Below, piece by piece: positions 7,700-14,358 of a stretch of 17,347 bases of DNA (position 1 is its first letter; each line of letters opens with the position of its first letter). Below the pieces are notes generated by a model. It was not told where the DNA came from. It saw only the letters and a list, made by a program, of their open reading frames with translations, and ran no database searches. Source of the DNA: JBBATK01 sp040398805. Lineage in GTDB: Bacteria; Bacteroidota; Ignavibacteria; Kapaibacteriales; NICIL-2. Both the position numbers and the translations under genes were made by a program. The DNA is taken from assembly GCA_040398805.1 (NCBI GenBank), contig JBBATK010000020.1, forward strand, positions 1-17,347. Direction: 5' to 3'.

Positions 7700-8965
7700 A
7701 TGAAGACCACTCTGCGTATCCTCCTTGCTTTCGTCTTTTGTTCCACGGCGTTTGCGCAGCAATACGACTTTTCGAGACTGGACAAGCTTCTGCAGGATTC
7801 GCTGCCGACGCTCGGGGGTACGGCTAATGAGGATTTCGGCGGATTGACCTTGCTCGTGTGGAAGAACGGCAAGCTCATCTACGACAAGTCCCTCGCCCTT
7901 CCCGGTAAGACCATGACGAAGACCCGCATGATGCCCATTGCATCGGCGTCGAAGTGGATGTCGGGAGCCGTCATCACATCCATGCTTGATCGCGGACTCC
8001 TACGACTTGACGACTCCGTGGCGCAGTTCATTCCCACGGCCAAAGGCGCTGCACGCGCCGCCACCTTCCGCCAGCTCTTCTCCTTCACTGCGGGATTCAA
8101 AGGCAACCTTACCGGTCCTACCGCCTGTGTGGAAGACCTGAACTCCAAAGTCTCTCTCGGGCAATGTGTCGACGAAGTCCTTGCCGCCCCCATGCCATTC
8201 AAACCCGGGGAAGTGATGAACTACGGATCCGACGGAATGCAGGTGGGTGGGCGCATGGCGGAGATCGCCAGCGGCGAGAAACTGCCGTCGGGAACCTGTT
8301 GGGATTCGCTGTTCAGTCGGTTCGTCGCTCAGCCTCTCGGCATGAAGCGTACCGGTTGGGATATCCCGCCTATCCTTTACACCGACAATCCGCGCATCGA
8401 CGGTGGCGTGTGGTCGAACGCAGAAGAGTATCTTCTTCTCACGCGCATGATTCTTGGTCGTGGCGCTTTCGAAGGTAAGAGGGTGATTTCGGAGTCGGCC
8501 ATCGACTCCATGCTGGCGGACCAGACCCGTGGCGCACGCATCGTGTTCTCGCCATACATGCAATACGATAGCATCGTGCCGGGCATCGATGAAACGCGCT
8601 ACGGAATCGGCATGTGGCGGGAGCGCGTGGACAGGAGTTCGGGAGAACTTCGCGAATGTTCGTCGCAAGGGCGGTTCGGCTTCAGTCCATGGGTGGACTT
8701 CGAGCGCGACTATTGCGCAGTGCTGGCGGTGAAATCGGACCTCACTGCTATGTATCCGAGTTACGTCAAGATCAAGCAGCTCCTCCGCACCATTCTCGAT
8801 GGTCCCACCGCTGTGGGAGAGGAGACGGAGGACATGAGCGACTGGCAACCGGCCGGATGCTTCGACATGCTGGGCCGACGGGTGAACGACGAGGATGCGC
8901 GCGGTTGCGTCATCCTGCTGTCCACGAACGGCCGCGAGTACCGATCCAAACTCGTCCTTCGATAA
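7700..8965 (+). CDS. Secreted beta-lactamase-fold serine hydrolase with a T9SS-like C-terminal tail
   Basis: A 421-aa exported serine hydrolase of the beta-lactamase / penicillin-binding / class C esterase superfamily. Residues 1-19 form a signal peptide (MKTT, hydrophobic core, AFA-Q cleavage site). Catalytic SxxK is S82-A-S-K85 in MMPIASASKWMSG. The second motif is NYGSD (Y175-G-S177, in place of the usual Y-S-N), and GRFGF (324-328) stands where the third motif (KTG/HxG-type) is expected. LLRLDDSVAQFIP (100-112) and QPLGMKRTGW (211-220) are further family landmarks. The last ~35 residues (CFDMLGRRV ... GREYRSKLVLR) resemble the type A sorting tail of T9SS cargo, so the enzyme is probably delivered to the cell surface or medium. 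The start is the ATG at 7700, with no clear Shine-Dalgarno site. Substrate unknown: peptidase, esterase or beta-lactamase are all possible. It diverges from the methyltransferase. Confidence 0.87.
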   Translation: MKTTLRILLAFVFCSTAFAQQYDFSRLDKLLQDSLPTLGGTANEDFGGLTLLVWKNGKLIYDKSLALPGKTMTKTRMMPIASASKWMSGAVITSMLDRGLLRLDDSVAQFIPTAKGAARAATFRQLFSFTAGFKGNLTGPTACVEDLNSKVSLGQCVDEVLAAPMPFKPGEVMNYGSDGMQVGGRMAEIASGEKLPSGTCWDSLFSRFVAQPLGMKRTGWDIPPILYTDNPRIDGGVWSNAEEYLLLTRMILGRGAFEGKRVISESAIDSMLADQTRGARIVFSPYMQYDSIVPGIDETRYGIGMWRERVDRSSGELRECSSQGRFGFSPWVDFERDYCAVLAVKSDLTAMYPSYVKIKQLLRTILDGPTAVGEETEDMSDWQPAGCFDMLGRRVNDEDARGCVILLSTNGREYRSKLVLR

Positions 8966-9038
8966 GTCCGAGTGATTTGTTGTGTGACGCGTGAATAGGA
9001 TGGTGTCGTGTGGAGACTCCCGTTCAGCCGATCACGTC

Positions 9039-9518
9039 TTACTCTTCGCGTACAACGTAAATGCTGCCGAGGACGACGATGGCGGCGATGGCGATCACTG
9101 CCAGGGGTATTCCATGGATGAGCTCGAAGGCCTGTGACCATGTGTCCCTGCCGATCGTCCGGGCTTGGAGGAAGCGGTTCATGAACGCACCGCCCGACGT
9201 GAAAAGTCCAAGCGCCAGCACAGCCGCACCGACGAACGGAGCCGCTTTGTACATGCGGATACGCGTGGGCGTGATTCGTGGGATATTGACCGCGGGAACC
9301 GGTACTTGATCCATTTGTGCGAGAAGTTGCAGTTCGCGACGCAGCCGTCGTTCTCCTTCCATGACACGGTCGATGTCGTCGGCGTTCATGAGCGAACGAA
9401 GAGCGTCGAGCGTTCGTTTGTCGTCCGGTTCATTGATGAGGTCTTGCAGCAATCGTGCACGCACGTTGTCGATGGACTCCTTGCCTCGTGATTCGTCGTG
9501 GTCGTGTGTCGTTTTCAT
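9039..9518 (-). CDS. Putative anti-sigma factor, two-helix membrane protein
   Basis: A 159-aa protein encoded 57 bases downstream of the ECF sigma gene on the same strand, the classic place for its anti-sigma partner. The N-terminal ~90 residues are charged and helical (IDNVRARLLQDLINEP, then DDIDRVMEGERRLRRELQ), suited to binding the sigma factor in the cytoplasm. Two hydrophobic segments follow, at about 92-113 and 136-156, ending in YVVREE. No HxxxCxxC zinc anti-sigma motif is present, so it would belong to a non-zinc class. The ATG at 9518 has AGGA eight bases upstream, a better Shine-Dalgarno site than most genes here. It converges with the serine hydrolase. The anti-sigma function is inferred from position and topology only; it has no motif I recognise, and a membrane partner of other function is possible. 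Confidence 0.7.
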   Translation of the reverse strand: MKTTHDHDESRGKESIDNVRARLLQDLINEPDDKRTLDALRSLMNADDIDRVMEGERRLRRELQLLAQMDQVPVPAVNIPRITPTRIRMYKAAPFVGAAVLALGLFTSGGAFMNRFLQARTIGRDTWSQAFELIHGIPLAVIAIAAIVVLGSIYVVREE

Positions 9519-9575
9519 ACGTCGGTTCCTGATGTGTCCTTGGTCGGTAAGGACGTTCGAACATACCTATCCGTC

Positions 9576-10136
9576 TTAATATTTGTCATAGCCGCCGAGT
9601 CGTTTCATGACCGCATCGCGGAGCGCTGTACGTCCGCGATTCAGCCTGGCCTTCACCGTCCCGAGAGGAAGTCCGGTGATGCGCGCAATATCATCATACT
9701 TGCATTCCTGTACATAGAAGAGGTCGATGACCACGGCGTACAGCGGCGAAAGGTTTTCCAATTCCTCGCGCAATACCTGGCGTATGTGGTCGCCGTCAAG
9801 GTCGTCGAACAGTGTCGGACTGACCGTAACGAACTCGTCTTCATTGAGCTCTTCGTGCCTGGGAGCCCGTTGCACGCTTCGAAGATGATTCAGGCACGTG
9901 GTGTAGGCGATGCGATGCAGCCACGTACCCAAGGAAGAATCACCCCGGAAACCGGGCAGTTGCAGATACGCTTTCGTGAACACCTCCTGCAGCATGTCGC
10001 GCTCGGTATCGACATCGCGTATCAGCCGACGGATCACGGAGTGAAGTCGCGGCGAGTACGTGTGGACGATGACACGGAAAGCGCCATGGTCACCGTCGCG
10101 TGCGGCCGAGAGGATATTCGAGGAGACATCTTGCAT
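9576..10136 (-). CDS. ECF-type RNA polymerase sigma factor (sigma-70 family)
   Basis: A 186-aa extracytoplasmic-function sigma factor directing RNA polymerase to a small stress or envelope regulon. The opening ILSAARDGDHGAF (8-20) is the standard start of region 2. RDMLQEVFTKAYLQLPGF (46-63), then GTWLHRIAYTTCLNHLR (70-86), covers regions 2.2-2.4. After an acidic linker (95-117), region 4 runs from about 118, with LSPLYAVVIDLFYVQECKYDDIA followed by the helix-turn-helix GLPLGTVKARLNRGRTALRD (155-174). The ATG at 10136 has no Shine-Dalgarno site and lies only 12 bases from an apparent ECF -10 box, so the message would be almost leaderless. The likely anti-sigma gene follows on the same strand. 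The TGCAACC/GTCTAA promoter just upstream suggests autoregulation. Confidence 0.93.
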   Translation of the reverse strand: MQDVSSNILSAARDGDHGAFRVIVHTYSPRLHSVIRRLIRDVDTERDMLQEVFTKAYLQLPGFRGDSSLGTWLHRIAYTTCLNHLRSVQRAPRHEELNEDEFVTVSPTLFDDLDGDHIRQVLREELENLSPLYAVVIDLFYVQECKYDDIARITGLPLGTVKARLNRGRTALRDAVMKRLGGYDKY

Positions 10137-10148
10137 GCGCGTGCAATG

Positions 10149-10176
10149 TTAGACACCACGGACGGTAAAGGTTGCA
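10149..10176 (-). promoter_or_regulatory. Predicted ECF promoter of the sigma factor operon
   Basis: Reading the minus strand, a -35-like TGCAACCTTT (10176-10167; its AACC core is typical of ECF sites) is followed 15 bases after TGCAACC by a -10-like GTCTAA (10154-10149), close to the ECF form CGTCTAA. Transcription would begin about 5 bases before the sigma gene ATG. The same -35 decamer faces the other way at 10210, which strongly suggests recognition by the sigma factor encoded here. Confidence 0.65.
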
Positions 10177-10219
10177 CCCTCGGTACAAAAGAAAAATATT
10201 CGACCGTCATGCAACCTTT
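10167..10219. repeat. Perfect 10-bp inverted repeat with a 33-bp spacer
   Basis: AAAGGTTGCA (10167-10176) and TGCAACCTTT (10210-10219) are exact reverse complements separated by 33 AT-rich bases. Each arm coincides with the -35 of one of two diverging ECF-like promoters, which explains the symmetry better than a single repressor operator or a hairpin does. Confidence 0.85.
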
Positions 10220-10238
10220 GGAGTTCGACGATGTCGAA
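10210..10238 (+). promoter_or_regulatory. Predicted ECF promoter of the DUF6249 gene
   Basis: TGCAACCTTT (10210-10219) is followed, 16 bases after TGCAACC, by GTCGAA (10233-10238), one base different from the -10 box of the sigma operon. Transcription would start near 10245, giving a leader of about 37 bases to the ATG at 10282. This placement argues against the alternative ATG at 10231, which would fall inside the promoter. Confidence 0.6.
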
Positions 10239-10281
10239 ACGGCACATAAGCAGTCCTTCCATCACTTGCGGAGTACATCAC

Positions 10282-10794
10282 ATGAAAGCGAAAGCGGCAG
10301 ATACGGTGGTCAAGGTCGTTCACGACACCATCCGTATAACGGATACGTCGTCAACATACACGGAAATCAAGAAAGGCATCACGGATGGTTTGGCGGAGTC
10401 TGAACGGGAGGATGCGGTGAGAGGTTACTCGAGCTCGTCAGCCCAGGGCATCGGCGATGTACTGGTTCCCGTTGTCATGTTCTGCATCCTCGGATACGTC
10501 ATCAGTCGGAACATCGAGGCGAAGAGGGCGACGCGCTTGGCGATGATCGAGCGTGGAATGGATCCCTCGTTCATGGATACGAAGCCGAGCGACCGTTCGA
10601 AGATCTTCTCCTCCCTTCGCATGGGTATGTTCCTGGCGGGCATCGGCATCGGTCTCATTCTCGGGTATGTCACGACACCCGCAGAGGAGGCGAACAGTGA
10701 TCTTATCATCTTTGCTGCGGGCTCTATCGGCGGCGGGTTAGGGTTCATCCTCTATCATTATCTGGCGCGGAACAAGGCGAAGAACGACGCGTAA
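10282..10794 (+). CDS. DUF6249-type membrane protein
   Basis: A 170-aa protein with three predicted membrane segments at about 57-75, 113-131 and 140-160, a polar N-terminal arm (1-55) and a basic tail ending NKAKNDA. The sequence RATRLAMIERGMDPSFM (82-98) between helices one and two is the signature I associate with DUF6249 proteins, a family of unknown function often found beside sigma factor genes in Bacteroidota. I chose the ATG at 10282 because GGAG lies eight bases upstream and an ECF-like promoter at 10210-10238 would exclude the earlier ATG at 10231. It is divergent from the sigma/anti-sigma pair, with which it probably forms one regulon. No enzymatic residues are evident. A role in envelope sensing or as a direct regulon output is inference. 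Confidence 0.82.
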   Translation: MKAKAADTVVKVVHDTIRITDTSSTYTEIKKGITDGLAESEREDAVRGYSSSSAQGIGDVLVPVVMFCILGYVISRNIEAKRATRLAMIERGMDPSFMDTKPSDRSKIFSSLRMGMFLAGIGIGLILGYVTTPAEEANSDLIIFAAGSIGGGLGFILYHYLARNKAKNDA

Positions 10795-10829
10795 GGTATC
10801 CGGACGGACCGATAGACGACGCGGGTGAT

Positions 10830-11759
10830 TCATGCGCGCGAGACGATCGTTTCTCCGATGGCACTCCATGCGCTCGACCGTTCACGTCGGCGTAGTTCCT
10901 GAAGAAAGCGTTGCATGGGTTCGTTCATCGGTTCCGCGCTTTGCCGGAAGGTCTGGCAATGCATGGGAGCGATCGCTTGGACGTCGAGCGAGCATGCCAT
11001 GGCGACGGCCTGTTCGGGTGTGCAGTGGTTGTCCGCGAAGCCATCGTAGGCGCCGATGGGCATGAAGGCGGTATGGATGGGCACACCTCGTAGTTCGCGG
11101 AAAGACTCCGTGAATGCCGTGTCGCCGGCGAAGAGCAGCGACGTTGTTTTCGAGGTCATGAGATAACCGTTATAACTGCGACCCGTGCGGGTGAATCCCT
11201 CTCTGCGGTCACGCTCCCACGGGTAGCGCCAGCCATTATGCAGTACTTCTACTGCGGTGATGGAAACGCCGCCGACGGAGATCGAATCCCACCAATCGAG
11301 TTCCCTGCACGACTTCCAGGGTAACTCTGCCACGATATCCTTCGTGTTGTAAGCGCAGAGACAGTGGACCGCATCCGGATAGGTGGAGGTGATGTACTCC
11401 AACGACGCGATATCGGTATGGTCCATATGGGCATGAGAAAGAAGGACCAGGTCGGGCCGGGGAATCTCGTGCCGTTGAAGAGCCGGTGCGCTATGCCGGT
11501 TGATGCCTATGGTCCGCCCTGCCAGAGTGACGCCGACGGCGTCGAAGAGGACGGGATCGGTGATGATGATGGTGCCATGGATATTGAGAAGGATGGTGGA
11601 GTGACCGATCCAACACGACGTGATGGCATCGTTGTTCCATGATGAGGGTGAGGGACGGCATGGGCTTGCATGGGCAATGGCGGAGAGCACGGGCAGGGAG
11701 GTACCGGTCAATGCCGCTGCGGCTACCAGTCCCGACTGTAAGAACATTCGACGATGCAT
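10830..11759 (-). CDS. Tat-exported MBL-fold metallo-hydrolase, NAPE-PLD/UlaG-like
   Basis: A 309-aa metallo-beta-lactamase-fold hydrolase. The N terminus MHRRMFLQSG followed by an alanine-rich hydrophobic stretch (11-32) has the form of a twin-arginine signal (RRxFL), implying export of the folded, metal-loaded enzyme. Metal-binding motifs in order are LSHAHMDH (107-114, HxHxDH), FAGDT with Asp213, NHCTPEQAV (244-252) and MHCQTF with His267. WIGHSTILLNIHGTIIITDPV (50-70) and AFMPIGAYDGF (231-241) are characteristic of the NAPE-PLD / L-ascorbate-6-phosphate lactonase-like branch, which includes phosphodiesterases acting on phospholipid headgroups. The start ATG at 11759 has no strong Shine-Dalgarno site. 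It is convergent with DUF6249 and divergent from the IcmF-like gene. Substrate cannot be assigned; a periplasmic phospholipase D-type or lactonase activity is most likely. Confidence 0.87.
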   Translation of the reverse strand: MHRRMFLQSGLVAAAALTGTSLPVLSAIAHASPCRPSPSSWNNDAITSCWIGHSTILLNIHGTIIITDPVLFDAVGVTLAGRTIGINRHSAPALQRHEIPRPDLVLLSHAHMDHTDIASLEYITSTYPDAVHCLCAYNTKDIVAELPWKSCRELDWWDSISVGGVSITAVEVLHNGWRYPWERDRREGFTRTGRSYNGYLMTSKTTSLLFAGDTAFTESFRELRGVPIHTAFMPIGAYDGFADNHCTPEQAVAMACSLDVQAIAPMHCQTFRQSAEPMNEPMQRFLQELRRRERSSAWSAIGETIVSRA

Positions 11760-11962
11760 GGTGCAGGGCTCAAGGGTTTCACGTGATGCGACGGCTCATC
11801 GTGAGCAAAGTTCGCGGCGGTGTATTGTCCTGCCGTTACCCCTGTGTTAGCAAACCGTGAACTCGTGTTACGCCTTGGCAATGCACCGCAACCGTCTCCC
11901 GAAACGGGTACGTCGCCACATCCGTTTTTTTGTGATTTTTGCATCTCATTACGGCAGAACGC

Positions 11963-13396
11963 ATGACACCCATACCTCCATATCATCCAAAGAACACCAT
12001 TCGTATCGTCACGGCGGCATCGTTGTTCGACGGACACGATGCGGCCATCAATATCATGCGCCGGATCATCCAGTCCAGCGGTGCCGAGGTCATCCATCTC
12101 GGACACAACCGCTCGGTTCGCGAGGTGGTGGATTGTGCGTTGCAAGAAGACGCGCAGGCGATCGCCATGACGAGTTATCAGGGCGGTCACGTGGAGTACT
12201 TCAAGTACATGCATGATTGCCTGCAGGAAGCGGGCGCGGGACACGTGCGGATTTTCGCCGGCGGTGGCGGAACGATACTGCCGCAGGAGATAGAGGAACT
12301 TCATGCCTATGGCATCACGCGGGTATACTCTCCGGATGACGGACGGGAAATGGGATTGCAGGGGATGATCAACGATCTTATGGAGAAAAGCGACTTCGTT
12401 CCGCCGGAAACGCGCGGCTCTTCGTTGCTGGAGGATGTGATCGCCAAGAACCCTGTGGCTTTGGCCCAGGCCATATCGACAATCGAGCGCGGCGAATCCG
12501 ACGGTCGTGAATGGACGGAGCGCGCCAAAGCATCCGCGCGTCCCAGATGCGTGCTCGGTATCACGGGTACGGGTGGTGCGGGAAAATCATCGTTGACGGA
12601 TGAGCTGGTTCGACGTTTCCTTGAGGACTTCCCGGACCGGACGGTGGGTATCATTTCCGTGGATCCCTCCAAGCGTAAGACCGGTGGAGCGTTGCTGGGC
12701 GACCGTATCCGCATGAACGCGGTCCACAATGAACGGGTGTATATGCGTTCGTTCGCCACGCGCGAGGCGAATGTGGCGATGAACAGGCACGTTCGAGCGT
12801 CCATCGATGTGCTGGCTGCAGCGGGATTCGATCTGATCATCGTGGAGACGGCCGGTATCGGGCAGAGTGATTCCCAGATCACCGAGGTAGCCGATGTATC
12901 CTTGTATGTGATGACCCCGGAGTACGGTGCAGCCTCCCAACTGGAGAAGATCGACATGATCGATTACGCCGATGTCATCGCCCTCAACAAGTTCGACAAG
13001 CGAGGCGCTATGGATGCCTTGCGGGATGTGAAGAAGCAGGTTCAGCGCTCCAGAGGTTTGTGGGATCAGTCTCCGGACGATATGCCCGTGTACGGCACCA
13101 TCGCCTCGCAATTCAACGATCCGGGTGCGAACAGGCTGTATGCCGTTCTTGTGAAACTCTTACGCGATCGTTGCGGCGTCCAGTGGACCTCCACCATGGA
13201 CCTTCCTGTGGGCGAGAGCGAGAAGATCTATATCATCCCTCCTGAGCGCTCCCGATACCTCTCCGAGATCGTCGAGGAGAACAAGCGCTATGATTCACTC
13301 GTGAAACACCAAGCCGAGATCGCTCGTCGCTTGTTTCAATTGCAAGGCTCCATCCGGGAGCTAGAACGGTCACCAGGTTCTCATGGCACGTTGTGA
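11963..13396 (+). CDS. IcmF-like protein lacking the mutase domain: cobalamin-binding domain fused to MeaB/ArgK-type G-protein chaperone
   Basis: A 477-aa protein matching the N-terminal half of IcmF, the fused isobutyryl-CoA mutase. Residues 12-145 form a B12-binding Rossmann domain: SLFDGHDAAIN with base-off axial ligand His25, HLGHNRSV, TSYQGGHVEYFKYM and AGGGGT. Residues ~196-410 form a MeaI/MeaB-type GTPase, with P-loop GTGGAGKS (202-209), VDPSKRKTGGALLGDRIRMN (233-252), Walker-B-like VETAGIGQSD (294-303) and base-specificity NKFD (342-345). The linker motif IIPPERSRYLSEI ... LFQLQGSIREL (424-467) is the one that normally precedes the mutase barrel, but the protein stops ten residues later. 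Full IcmF is about 1,100 aa. The ATG at 11963 replaces an upstream TTG. G domain and cofactor domain look intact, so it may load or deliver adenosylcobalamin to a separately encoded mutase. It overlaps the NlpC/P60 gene by 14 bases. Confidence 0.9.
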   Translation: MTPIPPYHPKNTIRIVTAASLFDGHDAAINIMRRIIQSSGAEVIHLGHNRSVREVVDCALQEDAQAIAMTSYQGGHVEYFKYMHDCLQEAGAGHVRIFAGGGGTILPQEIEELHAYGITRVYSPDDGREMGLQGMINDLMEKSDFVPPETRGSSLLEDVIAKNPVALAQAISTIERGESDGREWTERAKASARPRCVLGITGTGGAGKSSLTDELVRRFLEDFPDRTVGIISVDPSKRKTGGALLGDRIRMNAVHNERVYMRSFATREANVAMNRHVRASIDVLAAAGFDLIIVETAGIGQSDSQITEVADVSLYVMTPEYGAASQLEKIDMIDYADVIALNKFDKRGAMDALRDVKKQVQRSRGLWDQSPDDMPVYGTIASQFNDPGANRLYAVLVKLLRDRCGVQWTSTMDLPVGESEKIYIIPPERSRYLSEIVEENKRYDSLVKHQAEIARRLFQLQGSIRELERSPGSHGTL

Positions 13397-13955
13397 GGCG
13401 GACATACCTTTCACTGCCGGATTTTCGTTCGTGAAGCGTGCCCACCTACCATTGCATGTCCTCCTTGTACTTCTTGGTGTCTCATGTACCTCGGTCCGTC
13501 GTGACGACAAAGGAATACCGGGGCGGAAGCCCGATGTCAACGCGATAAGTATAGACTCGACCGCATTGAACCCGTTTCGTCGTGCGATCGTCTCCGCAGC
13601 ACTTCTCCTTCGTGGCAAGCCGTACTGTTTCGGGGGACAAGGGCCGGAGTGTTTCGATTGCTCGGGATATGTCGGCGAAGTCTTCAAGCGTCAAGGTATT
13701 GCGATTCCACGGACGACGACCGATTTGGTTGTTTCTTCCTGTTTCGTGGACGTGCGCGCAGATCAGGTACTTCCGGGCGACTTGGTCTTCTTCGACCTTG
13801 ATGCACGCGGCAGCGTAACCCATGTGGGCATCATGCTTTCCCGCGATTTCATGATTCATGCGTCCACATCGCGCGGCATTGTCGTGGAAAATGTCCAAAA
13901 ACACCCGTTTTCTGCCAATACGAGGACTTATCGTTCCTATGCAGCGAAAAAATGA
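13383..13955 (+). CDS. NlpC/P60 family lipoprotein (cell-wall cysteine peptidase)
   Basis: A 190-aa predicted peptidoglycan endopeptidase cleaving stem peptides in the periplasm. The hydrophobic segment LPLHVLLVLLGVSC ends at Cys35, a plausible though non-canonical lipobox (G at -3). The catalytic domain spans about 66-188: LLLRGKPYCFGG (74-85), FDCSGYVGEVF with nucleophile Cys93, PGDLVFFDLD (131-140), HVGIML with His147, and MIHASTSRGIVVENV with His159 as the third polar residue. The ATG at 13383 has AGG six bases upstream and lies 14 bases inside the preceding gene. A GTG at 13431 would give a tighter signal peptide (VKRAHLPLHV) and is a real alternative. Translation is probably coupled to the IcmF-like gene, though no functional link is evident. 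A short hairpin (AGGC/GCCT) with a T run just after the stop may be a weak terminator. Confidence 0.9.
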   Translation: MARCEADIPFTAGFSFVKRAHLPLHVLLVLLGVSCTSVRRDDKGIPGRKPDVNAISIDSTALNPFRRAIVSAALLLRGKPYCFGGQGPECFDCSGYVGEVFKRQGIAIPRTTTDLVVSSCFVDVRADQVLPGDLVFFDLDARGSVTHVGIMLSRDFMIHASTSRGIVVENVQKHPFSANTRTYRSYAAKK

Positions 13956-14358
13956 CGAGGCTGTTTTTCTGCCTTTTTGGTCATACGGGTGAACGTTTGA
14001 TGATATAAAATTCATACGAAATTATCCAAGTTTTGCTTCGTGAAAACGATCTCAGTCGCTATTTTGACATCGAATCTTCACTGTTTCATGGACTAGGCGC
14101 GATCTGCCGATGTTTCGTCGACCGAGGATTCAAGGGATTTTTGTTTCCGAGAGGGAGATGGTAATCATCGGAAAAGTACGTCGGGGAACTGGAGTAGTAG
14201 AAGGTACGGCAACCGATTCCCGTGATAGGCGCTGTATGACTGAGAGTCGCTGGACTTTCGGACACGACGGACGGTTTCGTTGCCAGGTGTCACAACGGCA
14301 AATCATTCAACGAGAATTTTCAAATTCCATTTTTTCATCCTCTAATCAGGGAGTTTCT
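13956..14358. other. 403-base intergenic region, no gene seen
   Basis: Between the NlpC/P60 stop and the large surface-protein start I find no convincing coding region, tRNA or known riboswitch. The beginning holds a weak hairpin plus T run (13958-13978). At 14113-14143 there is a TTTC, 19 bases, GATTTTTG arrangement resembling the Bacteroidetes TTTG/TAnnTTTG promoter with one mismatch in each box. If used it would leave a leader of about 210 bases. The last 50 bases are AT-rich and lead into AGGGAG, a good Shine-Dalgarno site for the ATG at 14359. Confidence 0.5.

Noticed and set aside
10231..10281. Upstream start (ATG at 10231) for the DUF6249 gene
   Set aside because: It would sit within the predicted -10 box and has no Shine-Dalgarno site; the ATG at 10282 has GGAG at eight bases.
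9498..10403. Plus-strand open frame of 301 codons
   Set aside because: Antisense to the ECF sigma gene and crossing the shared promoter region; no motifs.
11934..11941. GATTTTTG upstream of the IcmF-like gene as a promoter element
   Set aside because: One mismatch to TAnnTTTG and no TTTG-like box at a suitable distance; chance is likely in a T-rich stretch.
13397..13955. Possible continuation of the IcmF mutase domain by frameshift
   Set aside because: I looked for barrel-domain sequence in the other frames after 13396 and found only the NlpC/P60 protein, so a simple frameshift does not explain the short IcmF.
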